DNA from: Kiloniellales bacterium | Lineage (GTDB): Bacteria; Pseudomonadota; Alphaproteobacteria; Kiloniellales; JAKSBE01 | Assembly: GCA_030066685.1 (NCBI GenBank) | Contig: JASJBF010000034.1 | Coordinates: 62,001-126,000, forward strand | Direction of reading: 5' to 3' | DNA length: 64,000 nt | In this document: positions 8,428-17,831 of the stretch, in pieces | Layout of the letters: each line of letters starts with the position of its first letter | Numbering within the stretch: the first letter of the stretch is position 1 | The notes under the pieces: model-generated | Seen by the model: only the letters and a program-made list of their open reading frames with translations | The model's database searches: none | Told to the model about the DNA's origin: nothing | Program-made: the position numbers and the translations under genes

Positions 8428-9936
8428 CTACTCGCCTTCGATCACTGCCAGCAATTTCTTCTCCCGCCGGCGGGCCCGCAGCGCCGAGTAGACCGGGCTG
8501 ACGAGCGATACGAAGGTGAAGACGAAGAACAGCAAGACCAGTGGGCGCTCGAGCATCGACAGAATGCTGTTGTCGTGAATGATCATGGCCTTGGAGAAGT
8601 TCTCCTCGATGATCGTGCCGAGGATCAATCCCATGATCAGCGGCGCCGGGCTGAAGCCGAAGCGCAGCATGAAGTAGCCCAGAATCCCCGAAATCAGCAT
8701 GACCCAGACGTCGAAGAAGGATGAGGCGGCCGCATAGGATCCGATCATCGCGAGGATGAAGACCGAGGGCCAGAGGATCGTCCGTGGGATCAGGGTCACC
8801 TGACTGAACAGCTTGGCCCCGGCCAGGCCCACCGCCAGAAAGGTCAGATTGGCGAGGATCATCGCGCCAAAAATGGCGTAGAGGAAATCTGGCTGATTCT
8901 GCAGCAGGAAGGGGCCGGGCTTCAGGCCGTGCATGATCATCGCGCCCAGGATCAGAGCTGTCGAGGTCGAGCCCGGAATGCCGAGGGCGAGGGTGGGAAC
9001 CATCGCGCCGCCGGTCGCCGCATTGTTGGCGGATTCCGGTCCGGCGATGCCTTCGGGCACGCCGTTGCCGAATTCTTCTTTGCGCGACGACCAGCGGCGG
9101 GCCTCGTTGTAGCCCATGATCGCCGCGACTGTGGCGCCCTCCGCCGGAAGGATGCCCACAAAGGTACCGATGCCGCTGGAGCGCAGGATGGTGTACTTGA
9201 TCCGCCGTAGGTCCTCCATGGACGGCAGCCGGATCACGTTGGCGCGGATGCGCTCGTAGACGACGTCGCCTACCCGGGCCTGGTTCAGCATCTCGCCGAT
9301 CGCGAAGAGGCCGATCAGCACCGGCACGAAATGCAGGCCCTCCTGAAGCTCGCTGAACCCGAATGTGAAGCGTTCGACGCCGGTCGTGAGGTGCAGGCCG
9401 ATCGTGCTGATCAGGACCCCGACAGCGCCGGCGATCAAGTTGCGGATCGAGGACTTGCCGCTAACCGAAGCCAGCATCGACAAGGCGAAGAGGGCCAGGG
9501 CGAAGTACTCGGCTGAGGTGAAGTTCACGGCGAAGCGGGCCAAGGCGGGTGCCGCCAGCAGCAGAATGATCAAGCCGATCAAGCCGCCGGTCACGCTAGA
9601 AAAGGCCGCGATGCCCAGGGCGCGGCCCGCTTCGCCGCGCTTGGCCATGGGATAACCGTCCAGCGCCGTCGCGGCCGCGGGCGGCGCGCCGGGTGCGTTG
9701 ATCAGGATGGCTGTGATCGAGCCGCCAAAGGTGCCAGCACAGTAGAGGGCCGCCAGCATCGCGATCGCCGCCGCCGGCTGCATCGAGATCGTGAAAGGGA
9801 TCAGCAGCGCGATGGCCATGGGCGAGCTCAGGCCCGGCAAGGCCCCGACCAACACGCCGATCAGCACCCCGAAGACGATCGCCCCGATCGTCGACAGTTC
9901 CAGGAGCATCGAAAGGCCGGCGAGGAAGGCGTCCAT
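8428..9936 (-). CDS. tctA: Tripartite tricarboxylate transporter large permease TctA
   Basis: The 502-residue large membrane subunit of a tripartite tricarboxylate transporter (TctABC type), with about twelve hydrophobic helices. The family signature is clear: GVLIGVLVGALPGLSSPMAIALLIP near the N-terminus and the repeat GTFVGILPAEGATVAAIMGYNEAR, then GGAMVPTLALGIPGS in the middle. It works with TctB and the periplasmic binding protein TctC, both encoded just upstream, to take up carboxylates with a proton or sodium gradient. The downstream CoA-transferase and hydratase genes suggest that the imported acid is used as carbon source. Confidence 0.95.
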   Translation of the reverse strand: MDAFLAGLSMLLELSTIGAIVFGVLIGVLVGALPGLSSPMAIALLIPFTISMQPAAAIAMLAALYCAGTFGGSITAILINAPGAPPAAATALDGYPMAKRGEAGRALGIAAFSSVTGGLIGLIILLLAAPALARFAVNFTSAEYFALALFALSMLASVSGKSSIRNLIAGAVGVLISTIGLHLTTGVERFTFGFSELQEGLHFVPVLIGLFAIGEMLNQARVGDVVYERIRANVIRLPSMEDLRRIKYTILRSSGIGTFVGILPAEGATVAAIMGYNEARRWSSRKEEFGNGVPEGIAGPESANNAATGGAMVPTLALGIPGSTSTALILGAMIMHGLKPGPFLLQNQPDFLYAIFGAMILANLTFLAVGLAGAKLFSQVTLIPRTILWPSVFILAMIGSYAAASSFFDVWVMLISGILGYFMLRFGFSPAPLIMGLILGTIIEENFSKAMIIHDNSILSMLERPLVLLFFVFTFVSLVSPVYSALRARRREKKLLAVIEGE

Positions 9937-9945
9937 GGCTGCGAC

Positions 9946-10476
9946 CTATCGGACGGTGATGCCGAAGAGGCCGGGCTCGAAGTAGACCCGCAAGACTACG
10001 GCGAAGATGTAGGTGACAGCTGCGGTGAAGGCGATCGCATAGAGCAGCAGCAGCCACCAGCGGCGCTCGCCCCAGAGGGCCGGAAGCACGAGGCTGGAGA
10101 CCAGGATGGTGAGGATGGTTCCAAGGCTCTCGGCCAAGGCCAGGATCACCACCAGCAAGCCGATCGTCGCCCAGGTGGTGAACCCGATCGGCGCCCCTCG
10201 CGCCTTCCGGATCAGTGGGTGCCGCTTTCGCTCTAGCAGATGCTCGAAGGGCAGGGTCAAGGCCAGGGCGCCGATGATCACCAACAGCATTTGCGGGAAC
10301 TCGGCCGGCAGCACGTTGTCGCCCAGGAAGAGGGCTGGCTGCTCGAAACCCGTCGTCACGTAGTAGAGCGCGCCGCAAATCAGGATCAGCACCAGCGCAA
10401 GGATAGCGTCGATACGGTCGACCAAGCCCGACGGTCCCGGAAGCTCCGGGCTCGAGCCTTCGTCGTCGCGGGACAT
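9946..10476 (-). CDS. tctB: Tripartite tricarboxylate transporter small subunit TctB
   Basis: A 176-residue small membrane subunit of the TctABC transporter, with about four hydrophobic helices (ILALVLILICGALYYV at the N-terminus is the first) and poor sequence conservation, as is usual for TctB. Identification rests on its length, its helix pattern and its place between tctC and tctA, only 9 bp from the latter. The charged N-terminal stretch before the first helix is predicted to be cytoplasmic. Confidence 0.88.
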   Translation of the reverse strand: MSRDDEGSSPELPGPSGLVDRIDAILALVLILICGALYYVTTGFEQPALFLGDNVLPAEFPQMLLVIIGALALTLPFEHLLERKRHPLIRKARGAPIGFTTWATIGLLVVILALAESLGTILTILVSSLVLPALWGERRWWLLLLYAIAFTAAVTYIFAVVLRVYFEPGLFGITVR

Positions 10477-10565
10477 GACGGCCTCCTTTGCGTGACCTGG
10501 CGCACAGTCCGACCCCGGGCCTCACTGGCAACCGGCCGGCGGGGCCCGGTGACGAGCTTAGGCCT

Positions 10566-11516
10566 TCAGTTGCTCGACAGTTCCTTGAGGGCCTCGGCGG
10601 CCTTTGCGTATTCCGCCTTCAGCTGGGCGTCCCAGACGTCGGTCCCGGCGACCGAGGACTCGGCATCGAGGCCGGCGCTCTTGAGGTAGTTGGCGAAGGT
10701 CTCATGCTTCATGGCCTTCACCAAGGCATCCGAGAGCTTCTTGATGACCTCGGGTGGCGTGCCTTTCCTCACCGCATAGCCCCGGGTGGTCGAGGTGCTG
10801 ACCTCGTGGCCGAGCTCCCAGGTGGTCGGCACGTCCGGATAGTCGGCCAGGCGCTCCTTTGCCATCACGGCCAGGGGGCGGATAGAGCCGTCCTCGATCA
10901 TCGACTGCGCTTCAGAGACGTTCGGCAGGGTGGCATCGAGCTCGCCGGACACCAGGCCCTGAACCATCTGCATGCCCGAGCCCATGGCGACTGGCTTGTA
11001 TTTGAAGTCAGCAACCTTGGCCAGCTGGGCCAAGCCGATGTGCTCGGTGCCGCCGATGTTGGCAACCCCCCAGTTCGAGGCCTTCTTCTTCCCAGCCGCG
11101 ATCAGGTCGTCGAGGGTTTTGTGGGGACTGTCCTTACCCACCGCAATGAAGGTCGGATCGTCCATTGCCCGGGCGATGCCGATGATGTCGTCGATTTTCA
11201 TCTCCGACTTGCCCTGCGCCATCGTGTAGAGATGGGTCTGGGTCAGGGCCATGATCGTGTAGCCGTCGGCGGGCTTCGAAAGCACGTAGCCCTGCGCCTT
11301 GGCGCCGGAGCCGCCGCGCTTGGAGACCACGAACATGTCGGTATCCAGATTCCGGCGCGAGCGGATCATCATCATGCGCGCGGTCGTGTCGGTCCCGCCG
11401 CCGTACTTCGAATGGATCACCACTTCGATCGGTTTCGATGGAAACTCGTCGGCAACAGCAGCCATAGGTGCGATGGCGACCGCGGCAGCGACTAGGATTT
11501 GTCTAAGACCGTTCAT
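10566..11516 (-). CDS. tctC: Tripartite tricarboxylate transporter substrate-binding protein TctC
   Basis: A periplasmic binding protein of the Bug/TctC family, about 316 residues. The chosen ATG at 11516 gives a clean signal peptide (LRQILVAAAVAIAPMAAVADE, cleaved after ADA/AVA-like sites), and a longer in-frame ORF upstream lacks protein-like sequence. Family marks are PSKPIEVVIHSKYGGGTDTTAR and the later QGLVSGELDATLPN. It would capture a carboxylate and pass it to TctAB. It is the first gene of the minus-strand operon, so the promoter should lie in 11517-11755, where no gene is visible. Confidence 0.92.
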   Translation of the reverse strand: MNGLRQILVAAAVAIAPMAAVADEFPSKPIEVVIHSKYGGGTDTTARMMMIRSRRNLDTDMFVVSKRGGSGAKAQGYVLSKPADGYTIMALTQTHLYTMAQGKSEMKIDDIIGIARAMDDPTFIAVGKDSPHKTLDDLIAAGKKKASNWGVANIGGTEHIGLAQLAKVADFKYKPVAMGSGMQMVQGLVSGELDATLPNVSEAQSMIEDGSIRPLAVMAKERLADYPDVPTTWELGHEVSTSTTRGYAVRKGTPPEVIKKLSDALVKAMKHETFANYLKSAGLDAESSVAGTDVWDAQLKAEYAKAAEALKELSSN

Positions 11517-11755
11517 TGCCTTGCTCCCCGTTGGTTGTCTCTTTGTCCGACGCGAACCACGGTGCGCGCTGGCCTTGGAGGCTTTTTTAGAAAGGCTATA
11601 GGGGTCGACCACCAGTGGCAACAAGAGCGACGCTTGGATTTGCGCGCCCTGCCGCTTCGTCTAGGGAACTCCCAAGTCGAGGCGAAGTCGGCAGTTTCAC
11701 TCCGCCGCCAGTTGCTCGACATCCAGGGCCGCGATCAGCAGAGATAACGCTTGAT

Positions 11756-12200
11756 TCAGTCCTCGTGGCGGTCCCGGCGCGACACCGCGGCCGTCAGCTT
11801 TGCGGTCGCGAGGTCCGTGAGCGCTTTGGGCGGCGTGCCCTCCCCGAGCGCCTTCAAAGTGGCGTATACGGCCTGGACAGCCGCTGCGAAAAGCTGGTGG
11901 CCCTGCAGACGGATCCTAACCCTCTGTCCAGCGCAATAGGTCGCATCATTGAGGTCAGGACCGGCGCCGCCGATAATCATGGGCTGGCTCGTCTCAGCGG
12001 CGACTGCTTCGAGGTCCTCGCGCGATTTCAGTCCGACAAGGAAAATCGTGTCCGTGCCGGCAGCCTTGTGCGAGCGGGCCCGTTCGATCGTATCCTTGAT
12101 GCCGGCGCGCCAGGTTTCGCCGGCATCCTTCCTCTCTTGATTGCAACGGGCGCGGCACAGATCACCCGGCACAGCGTGGGCACATCGGTCGCGGGCGGAA
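11756..12200 (-). pseudogene. Isocitrate lyase/PEP mutase family remnant
   Basis: The C-terminal third of a PEP-mutase/isocitrate-lyase-like enzyme is readable (GIKDTIERARSHKAAGTDTIFLVGL, then PMIIGGAGPDLNDA and AVYATLKALGEG). Before that point the frame breaks: residues similar to the preceding family segment lie in another frame around 12100-12225. The N-terminal barrel with its metal- and phosphate-binding motifs is not found. I read this as a decayed gene in a degenerate stretch that also holds an IS relic. Confidence 0.6.
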
Positions 12201-12376
12201 TGATCGCCGCCATGCGGATCGACATCTTCGCGGTTCCGGCAGTTTGTGTCGTCGTTCAGACAACCCATCAAACTCATCAAGCCTTGCAATTCCCACCAGC
12301 GACTTGCCATCAAGAGTCACATGGCGAATTGAGAGTGTCGGCTTCTCCGGCCCCGCTTGGGGCTCCCGTAGCGCCT

Positions 12377-12943
12377 TCAATAGACCGCTTTGCGATAAAG
12401 GATCGCCTCGCAGGTACAACCGTTGTGGCGATGTATGCAACTAAAGACTCCTTGGTCGCAGCTCTCCTTGAAGTAGGTCGGGAGCTTGGCCCATTGTTCA
12501 AAGCCAAGCCTGTCCATGATAGCGTCGACGCTCGCTTCAACAGGTCCCCTCTTGAAGGTGACGATCAGCTTGTCGGCCCCCAGGCCCACAATGCCATCGT
12601 GAACGGCGCGAAGTAGCTTTGTTCCAATGCCCTTTGCGCGGTACTCGGCGGCAACAGCCACCGATTGGACGACACCCAACACGCCCTGCGCATCGGCGGC
12701 TTTCAGATCTTCCGGGATATCCTTGATCCTTTGCTCCAGAAACCCCTGGAGGCCACCCTGCGGCAGTACTCTTCCGTAGACAAACCCAATGACTTCTTCG
12801 TCTGGCGAGATGCAAACCAGGAAGCAAGAGTCAGTGGCCTGAGGTATCTCTGAAGCACTCCTGAAGTATCCAGCACCAAAGATCCGTTCTGCCAGTCCAT
12901 CTATCTTGGCCTGCCACCGCGGCGTGTAAGCTTCAATGCGCAT
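12377..12943 (-). CDS. GNAT family N-acetyltransferase
   Basis: A 188-residue acetyltransferase of the GNAT fold. The sequence from the ATG at 12943 reads MRIEAYTPRWQAKIDGLAER and contains the acetyl-CoA loop EYRAKGIGTKLLRAVHDG after the strand VQSVAVAAEY. A longer upstream frame exists but is not protein-like. The C-terminus carries several cysteines (CDQGVFSCIHRHNGCTC), which is unusual for the family and could bind metal or simply be a divergent tail. The gene is isolated in a decayed region, so its function cannot be guessed from its neighbours. Confidence 0.75.
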   Translation of the reverse strand: MRIEAYTPRWQAKIDGLAERIFGAGYFRSASEIPQATDSCFLVCISPDEEVIGFVYGRVLPQGGLQGFLEQRIKDIPEDLKAADAQGVLGVVQSVAVAAEYRAKGIGTKLLRAVHDGIVGLGADKLIVTFKRGPVEASVDAIMDRLGFEQWAKLPTYFKESCDQGVFSCIHRHNGCTCEAILYRKAVY

Positions 12944-13334
12944 TGTCGGCTTCCAGGGCCGTCCCGCCGCCCGTCGAGAGTGAGAGAGGCTACGGCCACG
13001 ATCCTCAGTTCCCCTGCAGGATAGCACACCAGCGAAACCAGCGCGTGGCACCATCCCTTGGGCGGGGGACCGTCCTAACGGAGGCCGATATACCGGCTTA
13101 TGTGCATAATGAATGAAACTGCGAACCTCGGGAAGTGGTTGACTGCGCAATTGCTTCAGATGCACGCGTTCGCAGCATGGCTGTCTATTGCGGTCACGAG
13201 GACGACGTGCACCCAATTCTGCAACGGCACTACGGTTGCCGGGTCTAGATGCTTTGGAGCGACCAGCCTTAGGGCCGCCCGTCCGTCTCGATCCGGGTTG
13301 GCCTCTGAAGTCGACAGGCGAGCGAGCGTCGGAC
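12944..13334. other. Intergenic stretch without recognised gene
   Basis: I see no convincing coding sequence here on either strand. The open frames that cross it are shadows without domain-like sequence. It probably holds the promoter of the acetyltransferase gene to its left. Confidence 0.5.
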
Positions 13335-13529
13335 CTAGCGAGAGCCGGACTGGGCCGCCCGGCTGCGCAGCCGGCGCCAGAGCATCTCGGCCACGTGCGC
13401 TTCGGCTGAGGCATGGCCGAAACGTGCCAAGCAGTCGTAATAGTCGCGCTCGGCCTGCAGTGCCGGATCCGGTGATCCGGTGGAAGCGGGCGCCTTGCGG
13501 CCAAGGCTCAGTTTGGTTACCTCGGTCAT
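13335..13529 (-). CDS. Small hypothetical protein (64 aa)
   Basis: A short reading frame beginning at the ATG at 13529, preceded by a GGGAG ribosome-binding site seven bases upstream. The product has a polar N-terminus and a helical, charged C-terminal half (ERDYYDCLARFGHASAEAHVAE followed by basic residues), which looks like a folded helix-turn-helix-sized peptide rather than random translation. No membrane segment or signal peptide is seen. I do not recognise a family. It lies between an acetyltransferase gene and an IS relic. Confidence 0.45.
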   Translation of the reverse strand: MTEVTKLSLGRKAPASTGSPDPALQAERDYYDCLARFGHASAEAHVAEMLWRRLRSRAAQSGSR

Positions 13530-13878
13530 CGATCTGCTCCCATAGTTGTCCGCTCCGGTATTCGTCCGCGCAGTCCCGACCAACGTCAAAGGTTAGGACA
13601 TGGCCCCGGCCAGCCCCGGCGCCCAATCGGCCTTCCGGCGGCTTGTCATCGGATTGTCCTATCGGCAGGGTCCGGGAGAGTCTGATAGACAGCTCCTATC
13701 AGAACCGGCAGTGCTTCGGATTAGACCAATCATGCCCCACACGCCATCTCGCCTGCTATGCCGTGACGTCCGGCGTCGACGGCGAAACAAGTAGGCGGTG
13801 GTCCTGCCGCTTTAACCGGCTTCAGACGTCAAATTCGAGATGTCGACGCTGCGGGCCTTTTGAGAAGGGGTGCAGCAA

Positions 13879-14157
13879 ATGTCGAGGAAGCGGCTGTCGG
13901 TCGAGCAGATCATCAATCATCTTCGAGAAGCCGGATTGATCTTGGCTCAAAGACAGACTGTCGGCGCGATCGGTCGTTGCATAGGAGTATCGGAGCGGAA
14001 TAGCCAACGTTAGCGTCAGGAATACGGTGGGCGCAGAGTCGATCAGGCCAAGCGACTGAAGGAGCCCGAGCAGGAGTACATCCGCTTCGAGCCTGCGGTC
14101 GCTGATCTGATTCTGGATGCACTGATCCTGAAAGAGGCGGCTGCGGAAAACTGGTAG
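13879..14157 (+). pseudogene. IS3-family transposase OrfA relic
   Basis: Translation from the ATG at 13879 gives a recognisable IS3/IS407-type OrfA: MSRKRLSVEQIINHLREAG at the start, then VDQAKRLKEPEQEY and [12 protein letters not shown] at the end. It is interrupted by TAG at 14011-14013, at the position where the family has the tryptophan of a Y-R-W-R motif. Several usually conserved residues are also changed. No OrfB with the DDE catalytic core follows and no terminal inverted repeats were found, so the element is dead and truncated. Apart from this relic, 13530-14369 holds nothing I can support. Confidence 0.75.
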
Positions 14158-14369
14158 GCCCCAAGCGTCGCCAGCGATCTGTCCGGCATGTTGAGCGTTT
14201 TCACCAGGTTTGCGAGCGCCGGGCCTGCCGGATGATCATCCGGGTGCACCATGGCCAGAGCTCGAAGGTCTTCGGCGGATTTGCGAATGATAGCCAACCC
14301 TTCCTATCTATCGATGTGGGCAGACGTGTCCGGCAACCGCTTGGGCGCCAGCAGCATGAGAGGCAAGAC

Positions 14370-14822
14370 ATGGTCGAACTCACTGTGAACGGAAAGAAGG
14401 TCCAGGCGGATGGCCAGGACGACACCCGGCTCCTGTTCTTTCTGCGGGATGAACTCGGCTTGACCGGAACCAAATTCGGTTGCGGCGTCGGCTCGTGCGG
14501 AGCTTGCACGGTGCATGTCGACGGCGTGGCGACCTATGCCTGTCAAACCTACACGAGCGACCTAGAGGGCGCTGAGGTGACGACCATCGAAGGGCTCTCG
14601 TCCACCGGGGATCATCCGCTGCAAAGGGCATGGGTGGCCGAACAGGTGCCGCAATGCGGATACTGCCAGTCCGGACAGATCATGCGCGCCGCCGACTTGC
14701 TGGCTCAAAACCCGGATCCGAGCCGCGAGGAAATCCGTGAGCATATGAGCGCCAACCTCTGCCGCTGCGGAACGTATGCCCGGATCACCTTGGCCGTCCA
14801 ACGCGCCGCGAAGGAGGCTTGA
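14370..14822 (+). CDS. Molybdenum hydroxylase small subunit, 2x[2Fe-2S] (IorA-like)
   Basis: The 150-residue iron-sulfur subunit of a xanthine-oxidase-family molybdoenzyme, similar to isoquinoline 1-oxidoreductase alpha subunit. The plant-type ferredoxin cluster motif is [16 protein letters not shown] followed by a later cysteine, and the second cluster is held by [11 protein letters not shown] and NLCRCGTY. It passes electrons from the molybdenum subunit encoded immediately downstream. The ATG at 14370 is preferred because [10 protein letters not shown] is the usual beginning, while the longer frame upstream is not family-like. Confidence 0.93.
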   Translation: MVELTVNGKKVQADGQDDTRLLFFLRDELGLTGTKFGCGVGSCGACTVHVDGVATYACQTYTSDLEGAEVTTIEGLSSTGDHPLQRAWVAEQVPQCGYCQSGQIMRAADLLAQNPDPSREEIREHMSANLCRCGTYARITLAVQRAAKEA

Positions 14823-14824
14823 TC

Positions 14825-17041
14825 ATGGGCACGATCGACAACATCCAGGCTGGTACTATGACCCGCCGCAGCTTCCTCGGATTTAGCGGCGCGCTGGTCT
14901 TCGCCATCGGAGCCGGCGGGCTCGAGCACGTGGCCCGCGCCGACGATCGGCTTAGCGAGATCTCCCCGAACGCGTGGCTCCGCATCGCGCGCGACGGCAA
15001 GATCACCATCATCTTTCCGCTGACGGAAATGGGACAGGGGAGCTCGACGTCTCTGCCGATGATCCTGGCTGAGGAACTTGACGCCGCCTGGGACGACGTT
15101 GTGGTTGAACAGCTCGACCGGGACGACCGCACCTACGGAAACCCGCTGTTCGGTAACGTCCTCTACACTGCCGGAAGCACGGGCGTGCGCGCTTACTTCA
15201 CGCCGCTGCGTTTGGCCGGCGCCCAGGCACGACGTATGCTGATTGAGACGGCTGCACGGCATTGGTCGGTCGATCCCTCGGAGCTTGAGACCGAGCCGAG
15301 CCTGGTCCGTCATCCGGCATCGAACCGCACGATCAGCTACGGCGATTTGGTCGATCTCTGGGATGCATCGGTCCAGATCCCCGAGGTGACGGAAGCCGAT
15401 CTGAAATCGCCCGCAGACTTTCGCTATATCGGCTCGGACGCCCCGCGCCGCGATAGCTTTGCGAAGTCCACGGGAGCGCAAACCTACGCGATCGATGTGA
15501 CCGTGCCGGATATGCTGTTCGCGGCTGTCTTGCGCGCCCCGGTCGAGGGCGAAAGTCCTTTGAGCCTTGGAGACGAGGCGGCGCGCAGGTCTACAGGTGT
15601 GGTAGATGTGGTGATCCTGCCCGATGGTGTGGCCGTCGTGGCGGATACCTACGAGCATGCGCTCGCCGCGCGAGATCTTCTTGACGTGACCTGGTCCGAG
15701 ACCTCGCCCGCCCGAGCCTTCGACAGCGAGGCCGACCTCGCAGCCTATGCTGCCGCCGCGCAGGATCTGGCACAAACCGCTGCGGTCTGGTCGGAGAAGG
15801 GCGATGCGCCGGCCGCCATTGCCGGCTCGGATCGCCAGGTAGAACGGGTCTATCTCTCGGACTATGCCTATCACGCCCAGATCGAACCCATGGCCGCCGT
15901 TGCCTCCGTCGACCCCGACGGCAAGGGCGCTGAGGTCTGGGCCGGGACCCAAAGCCAGACGCTGACCACTCTGACGGTGACCAAGGTCCTGGACACGACA
16001 CCGGATCGCGTGCGCCTCAATATGATGACTATGGGCGGCGGGTTTGGGCGCCGCACCGCGCTGATGCAGGAATACGTGCGCGACGCGCTGCTGGCCTCAA
16101 AGGCGACGGGCCGCCCGGTCAAGGTGGTTTGGACCCGCGAGGACGATGTGAAAACCGGCGCACTTCGCCCAGCGGCCGCGCAGCATTTGAGCGCTGGAGT
16201 CACCGGGGATGGTCGGGTCAGCGGCTGGCGCCATCGGGTCGCCGCGCCGTCGGTCATCGCCTTCTTCAATCCGGTTCGTTGGGAGCAGGTGAAACCGAAG
16301 GACATCATCACCATGAAGGGGTCGGACAATCCCTTCTATGACCTTCCCGATCTTCTTGCCGAACATGTCGTGACTCAACGGGGCGCCAGGCTGAGCCCGT
16401 GGCGCGGGATCGGTGCCTCCTACACGACCTTCGCAGCCGAAGCCTTTCTGGACGAGGTCGCGCATGAAGCGGGCCAGGACCCGGTTGAGTTGCGCCGGAC
16501 ACTTCTGGCCGACAACATCCGCGGCCAGAAGGTCCTGTCGCGCGTTCTGGAGATGTCGGACTGGGCCCGCAAGCGGGACGGCACGGCGCTTGGGCTGGCG
16601 CTTGGCCACTACGGGCCAAGCCAGGGTGCGCTGGTCGTCGAGGTAGGAGTCGACGCGGACAGTGGGCTGATCTCGGTGACAAACGCATGGGGTGCCTTCG
16701 ACGCGGGCCTGATCGTAGCCCCCAACAATGCGCTCAACCAGTTGGAGGGCGGCATCGTCTACGGGCTCAGCAGCGCGTTGAAGGAACGCGTCACTATCTC
16801 GTCCGGCGAGATCGAACAGTCGAATTTCTACGACTACGAGATCCTTCGGGCCAACGCAGTGCCAGAGATGTCCGTTGAGCTTCTGGAGGTTGACGCGCCG
16901 CCGACAGGCATTGGCGAGCTCTCGACACCGATGGTGGCCCCGGCCATCGCCAATGGCTTCTTCGCGCTGACCGGGCGGCGTCTGCGGCACATGCCCTTCA
17001 CGCCGGACCGGGTGCTGGAGGCGCTGGAAGCACCCGTCTGA
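14825..17041 (+). CDS. Molybdopterin-binding aldehyde/isoquinoline oxidoreductase large subunit (IorB-like)
   Basis: A molybdenum-cofactor subunit of about 738 residues, resembling isoquinoline 1-oxidoreductase beta and related aldehyde dehydrogenases. A twin-arginine export signal is visible (TRRSFLGFSG), so the complex probably works in the periplasm. Cofactor-region motifs include GGGFGRR (about residue 395) and RGIGASYTTFAAEAFLDEVA. The ATG at 14825 stands seven bases behind an AAGGAGG site; a TTG at 14819 overlapping the previous stop is less likely. It forms an operon with the iron-sulfur gene. At 738 residues it has the normal length for the IorB type. The substrate is unknown. Confidence 0.92.
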   Translation: MGTIDNIQAGTMTRRSFLGFSGALVFAIGAGGLEHVARADDRLSEISPNAWLRIARDGKITIIFPLTEMGQGSSTSLPMILAEELDAAWDDVVVEQLDRDDRTYGNPLFGNVLYTAGSTGVRAYFTPLRLAGAQARRMLIETAARHWSVDPSELETEPSLVRHPASNRTISYGDLVDLWDASVQIPEVTEADLKSPADFRYIGSDAPRRDSFAKSTGAQTYAIDVTVPDMLFAAVLRAPVEGESPLSLGDEAARRSTGVVDVVILPDGVAVVADTYEHALAARDLLDVTWSETSPARAFDSEADLAAYAAAAQDLAQTAAVWSEKGDAPAAIAGSDRQVERVYLSDYAYHAQIEPMAAVASVDPDGKGAEVWAGTQSQTLTTLTVTKVLDTTPDRVRLNMMTMGGGFGRRTALMQEYVRDALLASKATGRPVKVVWTREDDVKTGALRPAAAQHLSAGVTGDGRVSGWRHRVAAPSVIAFFNPVRWEQVKPKDIITMKGSDNPFYDLPDLLAEHVVTQRGARLSPWRGIGASYTTFAAEAFLDEVAHEAGQDPVELRRTLLADNIRGQKVLSRVLEMSDWARKRDGTALGLALGHYGPSQGALVVEVGVDADSGLISVTNAWGAFDAGLIVAPNNALNQLEGGIVYGLSSALKERVTISSGEIEQSNFYDYEILRANAVPEMSVELLEVDAPPTGIGELSTPMVAPAIANGFFALTGRRLRHMPFTPDRVLEALEAPV

Positions 17042-17060
17042 CCACGGTCAGAATGCTGCC

Positions 17061-17078
17061 GACCCGGCGGGCCGGGTC
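17061..17078 (+). terminator. Putative terminator hairpin after the molybdenum hydroxylase operon
   Basis: A perfect 7-bp inverted repeat, GACCCGG and CCGGGTC, with a four-base loop lies 20 bases after the stop codon. No T-run follows, so it may stabilise the mRNA end rather than terminate by itself. Confidence 0.5.
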
Positions 17079-17314
17079 AACCGATTGCAGGCGATGCGTC
17101 AAGTTGACGTACCGCATGTCGCGCTTGCGGGCTGGCCGCATGGAGACGCAGATGGATCTGAAGTGGATATCCTCCCTCATTGCGCCCACCTGCCTTGGAT
17201 CGAATGTCCGCTCTGTCCGCCTTGCGGACGAACCGCCGCCGAGGGTGATGACGTGGTGCCCCCGAACCGCTTCCTTGCAGGCCGATCTCTAGGCCCCGTA
17301 CTGCGGAGACAGCC

Positions 17315-17821
17315 ATGACCAAGATTCTCGTTCTCTACTACTCGTCCTACGGTCACGTTGAACGGATGGCAAGCGCTGTTGCAGAGGGCGCGTCCGAAAT
17401 CGACGGCGTGAACGTCGTCGTCAAACGCGTGCCTGAGCTCGTCCCCGAAGAGGTCGCCCGCAAAAGCGACTTCAAGCTCGACCAAGCGGCGCCGATCGCC
17501 AGTCCTGGCAAGTTGGCTGACTATGACGGCATTATCTTCGGAACGCCGACGCGGTTCGGAAACATGTCATCGCAAATGCGCAACTTTCTCGACCAAGCCG
17601 GCGGACTTTGGGCGGCGGGGAAGCTCATCGGCAAGGTCGGTTCGGTATTCACCTCGACCGGCACCGGTGGCGGCAATGAAACAACGATCACTTCGTTTTG
17701 GCATACGCTGGCTCACCAAGGCATGGTCATCCTCGGCCTTCCCTATGCGAGTCCCGAGTTGTCCGATATCAGCGCGGTGCGTGGCGGGTCCCCCTACGGC
17801 GCCGCAACGATCGCAGGCGGG
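17315..17821 (+). pseudogene. wrbA: wrbA-like NAD(P)H:quinone oxidoreductase, 3'-truncated
   Basis: The reading frame encodes a flavodoxin-like WrbA quinone reductase from its ATG at 17315. The FMN loop is [13 protein letters not shown], followed by [19 protein letters not shown] and [14 protein letters not shown], and it holds the normal sequence up to [11 protein letters not shown]. At about 17821 WrbA similarity stops and the frame runs into sequence that, in a different frame, encodes an integrase. About 30 C-terminal residues of normal WrbA are missing. The protein might still fold, but the last helix is lost. The break point looks like an old integration or deletion junction close to the tRNA-Ser gene. 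Confidence 0.8.
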
Positions 17822-17831
17822 ACAGCGCTCA

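Noticed and set aside
14043-14297. Minus-strand frame with [18 protein letters not shown]
   Set aside because: It looks partly protein-like but has no ribosome-binding site, matches no family I know and overlaps the IS relic. It may be a remnant of an unknown gene, but I cannot support it.
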